DNA of 12,730 nt. It comes from Peptococcaceae bacterium UBA3937. GTDB taxonomy: Bacteria > Bacillota > Peptococcia > DRI-13 > DTU073. The stretch spans positions 1 to 12,730 of the forward strand of contig DGEB01000062.1 in assembly GCA_002385735.1 (NCBI GenBank), in the 5' to 3' direction. The stretch's first letter is position 1; every line of letters begins with the position of its first letter. Shown piece after piece: positions 1-6,323 of this stretch. A model generated the notes under the pieces. It saw only the letters and a list, made by a program, of their open reading frames with translations, was not told the DNA's origin and did not search any database. The position numbers were made by a program, and so were the translations under genes.

Positions 1-588
1 CTCTTGCTGCAGTTTCCCCTGGGGATCGTAAATGCCGATTCCTTTTCCGCTGTCCCGGGCTTCCATAATGACCTTCCAGGCACCGTTCGCCAGGTCTTCC
101 GCACATTGTTCGGCGAGAGCTCGGGGCGAAGGAGCCTGGTGCGGGTCTTTCTTTCCGACCTCCGTCAACACCGTAAAACCTGCTTCTACTGCTCGTTTTA
201 GACAATCTTTCCGCTTTGCTTTGTCTAAAAAAATGGTGCCGTCGGAAATCTCGACGGCCTCAAAGCCTAATTTCCGTGCCTCCTCCAGATATGGCTCAAA
301 GCGTTTTTGCAGTAAAGCGATTTCCGTCAAGGTTCCGCCGGGATATACTTTCACCTGGTATTTCCGGCAGAGCCTTATTTTTGCTTTCAAAAGACTGTCT
401 TGATACAGGACCGACGTGCCGAAGCCCAGTTTAAGAAAATCCAGGTAGGTTCCCGCCACTTCCAGCAAATCTTTTAATTCTCTTAAACCAAGGCCTTTAT
501 CAATCACCATGGTAATGCCTTTTGTTCTTGGTTTGGGCTCTCTTTGGCCCAAAGGAATTCTGATAACTTCCTGCCAGGGATTCTGCAT
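1..588 (-). CDS. comA: Phosphosulfolactate synthase (ComA family), 3' end cut by window edge
   Basis: 196 residues are visible; the family is usually about 250-270 residues, so roughly the last quarter lies beyond base 1. The family enzyme adds sulfite to phosphoenolpyruvate to give (R)-phosphosulfolactate, the first step toward sulfolactate or coenzyme M, in a TIM-barrel fold. Family-like blocks seen: TMVIDKGL at residues 26-33, YPGGTLTE at 82-89, EISDGT at 113-118, TEVGKK at 142-147 and MEARDSG at about 175-181. The ATG at 586-588 is supported by AAAGGAG 8 bases upstream, and the reading frame stays open from there to the edge. In Bacillus subtilis the homologue is YitD, and sulfolactate is known to accumulate in its spores. 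A role in making a spore solute is therefore an inference favoured by the adjacent germination operon and a possible sigma-K-type promoter. Coenzyme M synthesis is less likely because no other such genes are visible. Confidence 0.9.
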   Translation of the reverse strand, partial: MQNPWQEVIRIPLGQREPKPRTKGITMVIDKGLGLRELKDLLEVAGTYLDFLKLGFGTSVLYQDSLLKAKIRLCRKYQVKVYPGGTLTEIALLQKRFEPYLEEARKLGFEAVEISDGTIFLDKAKRKDCLKRAVEAGFTVLTEVGKKDPHQAPSPRALAEQCAEDLANGAWKVIMEARDSGKGIGIYDPQGKLQQE

Positions 589-631
589 ACCGCCAACTCC
601 TTTGTGCTCCGCACTTTTTTCTTTTTCTCTT

Positions 632-662
632 TATGATATGTACGGACAATTAAGAGAAGTGC
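632..662 (-). promoter_or_regulatory. Candidate sporulation (sigma K-like) promoter of comA
   Basis: On the minus strand, CATATCATA (632-640) fits the sigma K -10 pattern CATAnnnTA exactly. An AC dinucleotide (659-660, in GCACTT) lies 18 bases upstream; the known pattern has AC about 16-17 bases before CATA. The -10 lies 43 bases upstream of the comA ATG. No convincing TTGACA/TATAAT pair was seen in the 130 bases between the start codon and the terminator at about 726-752. The motif is short and AT-rich, so a chance match is possible. Confidence 0.35.
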
Positions 663-719
663 TTGCTTCAAAAAGTTGCCCAAACCTAAATTTTGCGGAC
701 CCTCAACATAGCTGTTTGC

Positions 720-758
720 AAAAAAGCTGATTGAAAACGTTTTTCAATCAGCCTTTTT
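720..758 (-). terminator. Rho-independent terminator after the 132-residue helical gene (possibly bidirectional)
   Basis: A perfect 12-base stem (726-737 with 741-752, GCTGATTGAAAA and its complement) encloses a 3-base loop. On the minus strand it is followed by six T residues (720-725 read in reverse), so it ends transcription coming from the gene at 794-1192 before comA. On the plus strand it is followed by CTTTTT, so it could also stop plus-strand transcripts. Confidence 0.85.
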
Positions 759-793
759 CGAAAAGGTATTTACTAAAGATGAAGTGGGGGCTG

Positions 794-1192
794 TTAAGTT
801 AAGAGGTAGAGGAGGCGCATGGCGTTGACGATATGTTCGATCAATTGACCGAAAATCGTATCATGATGGCATTTATCCGCATTCAGGTAGATGTTTTTCA
901 GCATTTGGATGATTTGGCTTTCTTCAATAAAGGCGTATTGGGCGGCGGCCCGAAATTCCGCGAAGACCGGTACTTCTTCCGCCACCTCCGACATGGCGGC
1001 GAGATTCTCGTTGAAGGTATCGTTAAACATATTTCCGAAGAGTTCCTTCGTAGCCTTAACCGTTCTCCTGTTGAGTTCCGACAATCTTCTTGCTTCTTCC
1101 GTCGGGGCGTTTTGAATCATGTAACCATAGACGATCAGTAGTTCATTCAGCTCCATGATCAGGTGACGCACGCTGTTATACATTTTCATCAT
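794..1192 (-). CDS. Hypothetical all-helical protein, possibly degenerate ferritin-like
   Basis: 132 residues, not recognised with confidence. The sequence suggests four amphipathic helices (about residues 3-26, 31-60, 68-99 and 106-131) and no signal peptide or membrane segment. The spacing resembles ferritin-like four-helix bundles (YGYMIQNAP-EEARRL in helices 1-2 and EESQIIQMLKNIY in helix 3). However, the usual ExxH metal-binding pairs are not clearly present; QLIEHIVNAM in helix 4 is the closest. Three ATG codons sit near the start (1192, 1189, 1183). AAGGAGA at 1201-1207 is 8 bases from the first, which was chosen. The gene diverges from the germination operon and shares its 125-base upstream region, and a sigma K-like -10 precedes it. 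A spore coat or other spore-associated role is inference only. Confidence 0.75.
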   Translation of the reverse strand: MMKMYNSVRHLIMELNELLIVYGYMIQNAPTEEARRLSELNRRTVKATKELFGNMFNDTFNENLAAMSEVAEEVPVFAEFRAAAQYAFIEESQIIQMLKNIYLNADKCHHDTIFGQLIEHIVNAMRLLYLLT

Positions 1193-1227
1193 TCAGTAAT
1201 TCTCCTTTCGTTTTCGCTACTCTTTAA

Positions 1228-1254
1228 TACTCTATGCGAATATCGGGAAAGGGT
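1228..1254 (-). promoter_or_regulatory. Candidate sigma K-like promoter of the 132-residue helical gene
   Basis: Minus strand: CATAGAGTA (1228-1236) matches the CATAnnnTA -10 pattern of the mother-cell sigma factor K. AC at 1253-1254 lies 16 bases upstream, the expected distance. The predicted transcript would start near 1220, giving a leader of about 28 bases that contains the ribosome binding site. It overlaps the candidate plus-strand forespore promoter of the ger operon. Confidence 0.4.
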
Positions 1255-1268
1255 GACGGGGCATATTT
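1238..1268 (+). promoter_or_regulatory. Candidate forespore (sigma G/F-like) promoter of the ger operon
   Basis: GAATA at 1238-1242 resembles the sigma G -35 (GnATA). CATATTT at 1262-1268 resembles the -10 (CATnnTA, one mismatch), 18-19 bases downstream. The -10 is preceded by GGGG, a feature shared with sigma F promoters. Transcription would begin near 1275, leaving a leader of about 43 bases before the gerA ATG at 1318. Ger receptor operons are expressed in the forespore under sigma G in Bacillus, which fits. The AT-rich stretch at 1285-1299 offers weaker alternatives. Confidence 0.4.
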
Positions 1269-1317
1269 TGATTTGTATTTTCAAAGAATAAATTAATAAC
1301 CGGAAAGGAAGAAGAAG

Positions 1318-3234
1318 ATGGCCAACTTTTGGGAGAAGCTCGAGGAGAAATTATTCAACTTTAAAAATGCGCGCTATCAGGAAAAATTCATTTTAGAACC
1401 AGGCAATGAAGACAAAACTGAAGACAAAGGTGAAGGCAAGGCTGAAGACAAAGGTGAAGCAAAAGGCCAAGCAAAAGGCGAAGGGGAAGAAAAGGCTCTG
1501 GACAAAGCAAAAGACGCGGACCAGGACAAAGGCCGGGAGCAGGAGAAGGACCAGGCCGGGGACAAGGACAAGGAGCAAAACCAGGCCGCAGCCGGGGAAA
1601 AGGAGGATAAAGAAAGGGACGCAGACCAGGACAAAAACAAGCTGAAAAAGCCGAGGAAGCCTTTGCCTCTACACAAGCAAAAAGAAAAAAGGTCCGGTAA
1701 ACCGGAAGACCTTTACGTAAGCATGGATTTAGAAACTAATCGGGAGTATCTGAACAAAATCTATGCCCTTTCCAAAAACAAGGACATCATCATTCGTGAT
1801 TTTTATATTGCCACGAAGCCGCCGTTAAAAGCTTTTTTGATTTTTATCGACGGCTTGACCGATAAAAATATCATCAACAACGACATTTTAAAGTCCCTGA
1901 TGGTTTTGATTGATGAAGGCGAGATCGTCGAGGAGCGCGGACGCCTGGCCGAATATGTTATGGAGCATTTACTGCCCGGACATGATGTAGCACTTTTGGA
2001 TCAATACCGGAGCATTTTAGACCTGGTTAATTATGGGAACACCGCTATATTTATCGAAGGGTGCGACAAAAGCCTGGTGATCGAGACCAAAGGCTGGGAC
2101 AGGCGGGGTGTCGGCATTCCGCAAACGGAAGAGGTCATCTTTGGGCCGCATGAAGCCTTTAACGAAACCTTGCGCAGTAATACCGGCCTGATCAGGAAAG
2201 CGCTCCGTAACGAAAAGTTGATTACGGAAATACAAAAAATAGGCTCACGGACGAATGTGGATGTGGCCATCATGTATATCGACGATTTGGCCAATCCGAA
2301 GCTGGTGGAAGAAGTCAAACACCGGATTGCTTCCATTAAGACCGATTACATCGGGGTAGCCGGGATTTTGGAACAATTTATCGAAGACGCTCCTTTTAAA
2401 CTGGCGCCCCAGGTACTTACCACGGAGCGGCCGGACCGGGTAGTCTCCTTTCTGGTGGAAGGGCATGTGGCGATTATTGTCGATGGAAGTGCGCAGGCTT
2501 TGATTGTTCCCGTTACGATGTTTTCCCTTTTACATAGTCCGGAGGATTATTATTTACGGGTTCCCTACGGGAATTTTTTGCGGGTCTTAAGGGTGCTGGC
2601 CCTTTTTATTACCCTTCTTACGCCCGGCCTGTATGTTTCGGTGGTCAATTTCCATCAGGAAATGATTCCGACGGAACTCTTGTTAGCCATTGCCGCAGCT
2701 CACGTGATCGTACCGTTTCCGACGATTTTTGAACTTTTTGTGATGGAATTCGCTTTTGAATTAATCCGGGAAGCGGGCGTAAGGGTGCCGGGAGTTATCG
2801 GCAATACCATCGGGATTGTGGGGGCGCTGATTCTAGGGCAGGCCGCCGCCCAGGCCGGGATTATCAGCCCCATTTTGATTATTGTCGTGGCCATCACCGG
2901 TCTGGCTTCCTTTGCTATACCAAATTATTCCATTTCCTTTGGTTTACGGTTTATCCGCTTTGTTTTTACGATCCTGGCGGCCTTTTTCGGATTCTTTGGC
3001 ATATCGGGAGGTTTGTTTTTGTTCTTAGTGACGATGGTCAGCATGAAATCCTTCGGGGTTCCTTTCCTTGCTCCGGTGGGGCCGCCCGTGAAAACGGAGC
3101 CGGATGTGGTCTTGCGTGGGCCCGTTTGGTCCATGGAAAAGCGGGTAGACTATCTTACCCCGTTGGATGAAATACGTCAACCCAAGATCAGTCGTGGTTG
3201 GATTAAGAATACGCGTGGAGGAAAACAGCAATGA
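1318..3234 (+). CDS. gerA: Spore germination protein, GerA family (germinant receptor A subunit)
   Basis: 638 residues, longer than the usual 480-530. This is the A subunit of an inner-spore-membrane germinant receptor, thought to oligomerise into an ion channel that opens on nutrient sensing. Residues 1-29 are followed by a low-complexity K/E/D/Q/G stretch at about 30-128. The soluble GerA domain runs from about 130 to 415 (SMDLETNREYL, FIDGLTDKN, TEEVIFGPHEAFNETLRSN). The membrane domain, about 420-585, carries the family blocks PFPTIFELFVMEFAFELIREAG and GNTIGIVGALILGQAA with several hydrophobic helices. The start is supported by AAAGGAAG at 1304-1311. The stop overlaps the start of the next gene by 4 bases (ATGA at 3231-3234), indicating translational coupling. 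The germinant cannot be read from the sequence. The extra length comes wholly from the charged segment. Confidence 0.96.
   Translation: MANFWEKLEEKLFNFKNARYQEKFILEPGNEDKTEDKGEGKAEDKGEAKGQAKGEGEEKALDKAKDADQDKGREQEKDQAGDKDKEQNQAAAGEKEDKERDADQDKNKLKKPRKPLPLHKQKEKRSGKPEDLYVSMDLETNREYLNKIYALSKNKDIIIRDFYIATKPPLKAFLIFIDGLTDKNIINNDILKSLMVLIDEGEIVEERGRLAEYVMEHLLPGHDVALLDQYRSILDLVNYGNTAIFIEGCDKSLVIETKGWDRRGVGIPQTEEVIFGPHEAFNETLRSNTGLIRKALRNEKLITEIQKIGSRTNVDVAIMYIDDLANPKLVEEVKHRIASIKTDYIGVAGILEQFIEDAPFKLAPQVLTTERPDRVVSFLVEGHVAIIVDGSAQALIVPVTMFSLLHSPEDYYLRVPYGNFLRVLRVLALFITLLTPGLYVSVVNFHQEMIPTELLLAIAAAHVIVPFPTIFELFVMEFAFELIREAGVRVPGVIGNTIGIVGALILGQAAAQAGIISPILIIVVAITGLASFAIPNYSISFGLRFIRFVFTILAAFFGFFGISGGLFLFLVTMVSMKSFGVPFLAPVGPPVKTEPDVVLRGPVWSMEKRVDYLTPLDEIRQPKISRGWIKNTRGGKQQ
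1405..1701 (+). repeat. Degenerate charged repeats inside gerA
   Basis: This stretch encodes about 99 residues made almost only of K, E, D, Q, G, A and R, with no aromatic residue until its end. An exact 17-base copy pair, TGAAGACAAAGGTGAAG, sits at 1419-1435 and 1443-1459 (24-base period), with a partial copy at 1407. Further on, GAC/CAG/AAG-type codons recur in imperfect units, for example around 1510-1540 and 1620-1640. This looks like expansion of a short coding unit, so length may vary between strains. A comparable N-terminal low-complexity extension is known in Bacillus cereus GerIA. Confidence 0.75.
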
Positions 3235-4328
3235 ACAAGATTCGGATCGGCTATTCCGAGATGACGGCCGTCCTGGTTATCCTGATTGGGATGAAAGCGT
3301 TTATCGGTTATCCTCGGATGATCACGGAACATGGCGCCACCGCCGGTTGGCTTCTGCCTATCGCCAGCGGCGCGTTGGCTCTTGGTTTATGGTTAATCAT
3401 CGCGAGGCTTTTGGAGCGTTTTCCCGGAAAACCACTGACGGCGATAACGGAATTACTGTTAGGTCCCGGTCTGGGGATAGCGGTCAATTTAATTATGTTT
3501 TGCTATTTTCTGGTCACCACAGGGCTGCTTTTAAGGATTTTCAGCGAGTTGGTAATCTTGAGTCTTCTTCCCGAAACCCCGCTTAGCGCCATTGCGGTTT
3601 TTTATCTGTTTGGCGCCTGGTATGCGTTATATTACGGGGTTGAAGCCCTTGCGCGAAGCAGTTATATTGCGCTGGTTTATATCGGGATCGGCTTAGTGAC
3701 GTCTCTGGCGGCTTTGTTTCCCTACTATGATTTTAGAATGCTTTTTCCGGTAATGGGTTTTGGGTTCGGTTCTTTTCTGAAAAGCAGCGTTTTTGAAATA
3801 TCTTCTTTTGGCGAAGTGATCGCGCTGGCCTATCTGGTCTCCTATTTTTCTTCCAGCGACCGGGCGAAAATAAAAAAGATCGGCGTTTGGAGTATGGGGG
3901 TTGTCATTCTGCTTTTTACGAGCATGGTGACAGTTTATCTCATGGTGCTGCCCTATCCTACCAGCACGGAAACTTTTGTGCCGATTTACCAGTTATACCG
4001 AAGTATTTTTTTAGGGCATTACGTCCAACGGGTCGAAGCGGTCTTTGTTATTTTTGCGGCTTTTACCGCCATTATGCGGATTGCCATCGGCTTGTTCGTA
4101 ACATTGCAGATCCTGAAAGACACCTTAAAAATTCCTTATTACCGCCCGTTGCTAGGACTGTTTTCTTTGCTGCTTTTTACGATCGCTTTTACTCCGCAGA
4201 ATATAGTTGAAACAGTAAAACTGGAAAGTCTGTTCAGTATGTACTATGGGGGGGCCATTACTTTTGGCTTGCCCTTATTGCTGTGCGCCATTGCTTTTTT
4301 AGGCGGGAAAGGAGAGAAAGCAAAATGA
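3231..4328 (+). CDS. gerB: Spore germination protein, GerB family (germinant receptor B subunit)
   Basis: 365 residues, the normal length for the family. This is an integral membrane protein of the APC/LeuT-like amino-acid permease superfamily, held to be the germinant-binding subunit of the receptor. About ten hydrophobic segments are visible. The N-terminus KIRIGYSEMTAVLVILIGMKAF is typical of GerB proteins. Charged linkers such as SSDRAKIKKIG (about residues 208-218) separate helices. The start ATG overlaps the gerA stop, with GGAGG at 3217-3221 nine bases upstream. The stop in turn overlaps the gerC start by 4 bases (ATGA at 4325-4328). It acts with GerA and GerC as one complex in the spore inner membrane. 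Specificity for an amino acid, sugar or nucleoside cannot be inferred here. Confidence 0.95.
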   Translation: MNKIRIGYSEMTAVLVILIGMKAFIGYPRMITEHGATAGWLLPIASGALALGLWLIIARLLERFPGKPLTAITELLLGPGLGIAVNLIMFCYFLVTTGLLLRIFSELVILSLLPETPLSAIAVFYLFGAWYALYYGVEALARSSYIALVYIGIGLVTSLAALFPYYDFRMLFPVMGFGFGSFLKSSVFEISSFGEVIALAYLVSYFSSSDRAKIKKIGVWSMGVVILLFTSMVTVYLMVLPYPTSTETFVPIYQLYRSIFLGHYVQRVEAVFVIFAAFTAIMRIAIGLFVTLQILKDTLKIPYYRPLLGLFSLLLFTIAFTPQNIVETVKLESLFSMYYGGAITFGLPLLLCAIAFLGGKGEKAK

Positions 4329-5596
4329 AGCAAAAAATCGTCTTTCTGATGCTGCTGGCGGCAGCTTTGGTCTTTTTGACGGCTTGCTGGAGCTCACATG
4401 AAACCGACGAATTGGGCTATATCATCCTGCTGGGCATTGACAAAGGAGAACGGAATATCGTTAATGTTACTTTCCAGTTGGCCATCCCGCAGCCCATTGA
4501 AGGAGGAGATGCGGAAAAAGCCAGTGAAGTAATTTCGGTGGAGGCGCCTTCCCTTTTTGCCGCGTTAGAACTGGCGGACAGTTTTATCAGCAAACATCTG
4601 ACCTTCATCCATAATAAAGCGATCATTGTTTCGGAAGAAATCGCCCGGGAAGGCTTAGACCGGTATATTAATCCTTTGGTGCGCAGCCGGGAAGTGCGCC
4701 GGACCAACTTTTTAATGGTTACGCAAGGGAAGGCCAGTGAGCTGATTCAGGCCAATAAAACCCTTGTTTTTGAAAGATATCCCTCGCGGCAAATCGATAT
4801 TTTTATGGCGGCCTCCAGGACGACGGGACTGCTTCCCCATGCCGATATTCATCGCTTTTATGAAGGGTTGAATTCCCCCGGGAGCCAGCCGATTGCGGCC
4901 TTAATCGGCATGGAAAAAAAGAGCCCGGAAAAAGAAAAGGAAGACGAGTTGAAACAGCAAGAGCAAAACAGCAAAGAGAAAGTGGAACAGGGACTGGCTT
5001 ATCTTCCCGGGGAGATTCCCCGGAAGGGGGGCAATGAGATTGAGATCATCGGATTGGCCGCATTTCGCGAGGATAAATTGATAGGGTATCTCAACGGGAA
5101 AGAAACCAGGTTTTATCAGCTACTTACGGGAAATTTTGTCCGGGGAAGCGTTACCTTTCCTGATCCTGACCCGAAGGAAGCGGGCAGTAATATTATCGTG
5201 GCAGAAATAATCCAAGGGCGTAAACCGGAGGTAACAATTGATCTCAGGCAGCAAAAGATGAAGATCCGTTTGTTTTTGGAAGGGGAAATTCTCTCGATTC
5301 AAAGCGGCGAAAATTACGAGCAGGGAAGATTAAGAAGGCAACTGGAGGATTACGTCAGCCGAACCATTTCCCGGGAGGCGACTCGTTTAATTCGCAAAAC
5401 CCAGGAGGAATTTCGTGCGGACATTTTTGGCTTCGGAGAAAATACCAGGACTGATTTTTTGACCTGGCAGGATTGGATTGAATATGATTGGCTGAGCAAA
5501 TACCCGCAGTTTGAAGTAAGTGTGGAAACGGAATTTCATGTGCGACGGACCGGCATGATGATGAGGACAGCGCCTTCGGAGCAAAAGGAGGGATGA
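4325..5596 (+). CDS. gerC: Spore germination lipoprotein, GerC family (germinant receptor C subunit)
   Basis: 423 residues, slightly longer than the usual 370-400. The signal peptide ends in the lipobox LTAC, so Cys21 would be lipidated, followed by the family start CWSSHETDELGY and LGIDKGE. A GTG 42 bases upstream is in frame but lacks a ribosome binding site and would spoil the signal peptide. The ATG at 4325 has AAAGGAG shortly upstream (4310-4316) and overlaps the gerB stop, so it was chosen. The family block GLAAFREDKLIGYLNGKE is present after residue 240. A charged insertion at about residues 196-225 (KSPEKEKEDELKQQEQNSKE) accounts for the extra length and echoes the charged segment in GerA. 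The C subunit sits on the outer face of the spore inner membrane and is needed for receptor function and stability. Confidence 0.95.
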   Translation: MKQKIVFLMLLAAALVFLTACWSSHETDELGYIILLGIDKGERNIVNVTFQLAIPQPIEGGDAEKASEVISVEAPSLFAALELADSFISKHLTFIHNKAIIVSEEIAREGLDRYINPLVRSREVRRTNFLMVTQGKASELIQANKTLVFERYPSRQIDIFMAASRTTGLLPHADIHRFYEGLNSPGSQPIAALIGMEKKSPEKEKEDELKQQEQNSKEKVEQGLAYLPGEIPRKGGNEIEIIGLAAFREDKLIGYLNGKETRFYQLLTGNFVRGSVTFPDPDPKEAGSNIIVAEIIQGRKPEVTIDLRQQKMKIRLFLEGEILSIQSGENYEQGRLRRQLEDYVSRTISREATRLIRKTQEEFRADIFGFGENTRTDFLTWQDWIEYDWLSKYPQFEVSVETEFHVRRTGMMMRTAPSEQKEG

Positions 5597-5598
5597 TG

Positions 5599-5778
5599 AT
5601 GAGTGTCCTGCTTTCCGATCTCTTATTGTGGCTAGTCGCCCTTTGCGTGGGATTGTATACCTTGGTTTACGCCAGGTGGCTTCTGCGCCGGAAGAATAAA
5701 AGGGCTGGCTGGGGGGTGGCTTTCTTAGCGGTTTTCGCTGTGCTGTATGCCAGTTTTGTACTTTTTTTCCTGCATTGA
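5599..5778 (+). CDS. Small two-helix membrane protein, candidate germinant receptor D-type subunit
   Basis: 59 residues, nearly all membrane. Helix 1 spans about residues 6-28 and helix 2 about 38-58, joined by a basic turn WLLRRKNKRAG that would face the cytoplasm by the positive-inside rule. Three consecutive ATG codons lie at 5593, 5596 and 5599. GGAGG at 5587-5591 leaves 7 bases before the third, which is therefore preferred; the first would leave only one base. The gene lies directly after gerC (the first ATG overlaps its stop), so it is the last member of the ger operon. Small two-helix proteins encoded next to ger operons in Bacillus have been described as D subunits that modulate germination. 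Assignment here rests on size, topology and position, not on sequence motifs. Confidence 0.7.
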   Translation: MSVLLSDLLLWLVALCVGLYTLVYARWLLRRKNKRAGWGVAFLAVFAVLYASFVLFFLH

Positions 5779-5823
5779 CCTGTCTTGATTTGATGCGGTC
5801 CTTTAAAAACGCAGCATCCCGGG

Positions 5824-5853
5824 AAAATAAAAAAGCGCCCTCAGCAGTGCGCT
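5824..5853 (-). terminator. Rho-independent terminator of the znu-fur operon
   Basis: On the minus strand a GC-rich stem AGCGC/GCGCT (5849-5853 with 5834-5838) with a 10-base loop is followed by TTTTTTATTTT. It begins 30 bases after the fur stop codon. On the plus strand there is no T-run after the stem, so it is not a clear terminator for the convergent ger operon. Confidence 0.75.
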
Positions 5854-5882
5854 AAACATCTGAACATTTATATAATTTGCGT

Positions 5883-6323
5883 TTACTTAAGCTCCTGACG
5901 GCAATTTTTACAGTAGCCGTATATTTCCACATGGTGGTTGGTCGGAAGAAAATCGGTCCCGTTTTTGATGAAGGCTTCCAGTTCCCCGTATGGGCAGAAG
6001 GGAAGAGGCTCCGTTTTGTGGCAATGGGTGCAAATCATTAAATGATGGTGCTGTTTCTGACTGATTAGTTTGTACCTGATGCCGTCATGGCAAGTAATTT
6101 TTTCAATGAGTTGATTGGTTACCAGCGTGTCTAAGTTCCTGTAGACCGTGGAAAAATTGATTTTGGCGTTTTCCTTGCGGACCAGGTCAAAAGTATCGGC
6201 GGCACTAAGGAGTTTATCATCGGCTTGCAGAAATATTTTCAGCATGATTTCCCGGGCCGGCGTAAATTTAAGCCCTTTTTCCTTCATGGCGTGTAAAAGT
6301 TTGGTGAGTTGCTTATCGTTCAT
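5883..6323 (-). CDS. zur: Fur-family metalloregulator, probably the zinc repressor Zur
   Basis: 146 residues, normal for Fur proteins. The winged-helix DNA-binding region has the recognition helix FSTVYRNLDTL at 57-67. The dimerisation region has a His cluster at 92-94 and two structural zinc pairs, Cys98/Cys101 and Cys138/Cys141. Cys78 (TCHDG) and His130/His131 are candidate sensing-site ligands; a cysteine near this place helps sense zinc in Bacillus Zur. The start chosen is the ATG at 6321-6323 with AAGGAGG 12 bases upstream, a rather long gap. An in-frame upstream extension lacks family similarity. The gene overlaps the znuB stop by 11 bases and is the last of the operon, which argues for Zur rather than Fur, PerR or Mur. 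It would repress znuACB-zur in zinc-replete cells, probably via the palindrome at 8948-8968. Confidence 0.88.
   Translation of the reverse strand: MNDKQLTKLLHAMKEKGLKFTPAREIMLKIFLQADDKLLSAADTFDLVRKENAKINFSTVYRNLDTLVTNQLIEKITCHDGIRYKLISQKQHHHLMICTHCHKTEPLPFCPYGELEAFIKNGTDFLPTNHHVEIYGYCKNCRQELK

Noticed and set aside
833..1141. Plus-strand open frame opposite the 132-residue helical gene
   Set aside because: The minus-strand gene has a good ribosome binding site, a promoter candidate and a terminator; the plus frame has none.
1377..1676. Long minus-strand open frames opposite the gerA repeat region
   Set aside because: Their low-complexity Ser/Leu/Phe/Pro composition is the mirror of the charged repeat codons; no start signal and no family resemblance.
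4283..4324. Upstream GTG start for gerC giving 14 more residues
   Set aside because: It would put arginines and acidic residues ahead of the lipoprotein signal and has no ribosome binding site; the ATG at 4325 has one and the usual ATGA coupling.
5791..5819. Short inverted repeat GATGC/GCATC as a terminator for the ger operon
   Set aside because: The stem is only about 5 pairs with a long loop and is followed by A-rich, not T-rich, sequence on the plus strand, so termination there is not supported.
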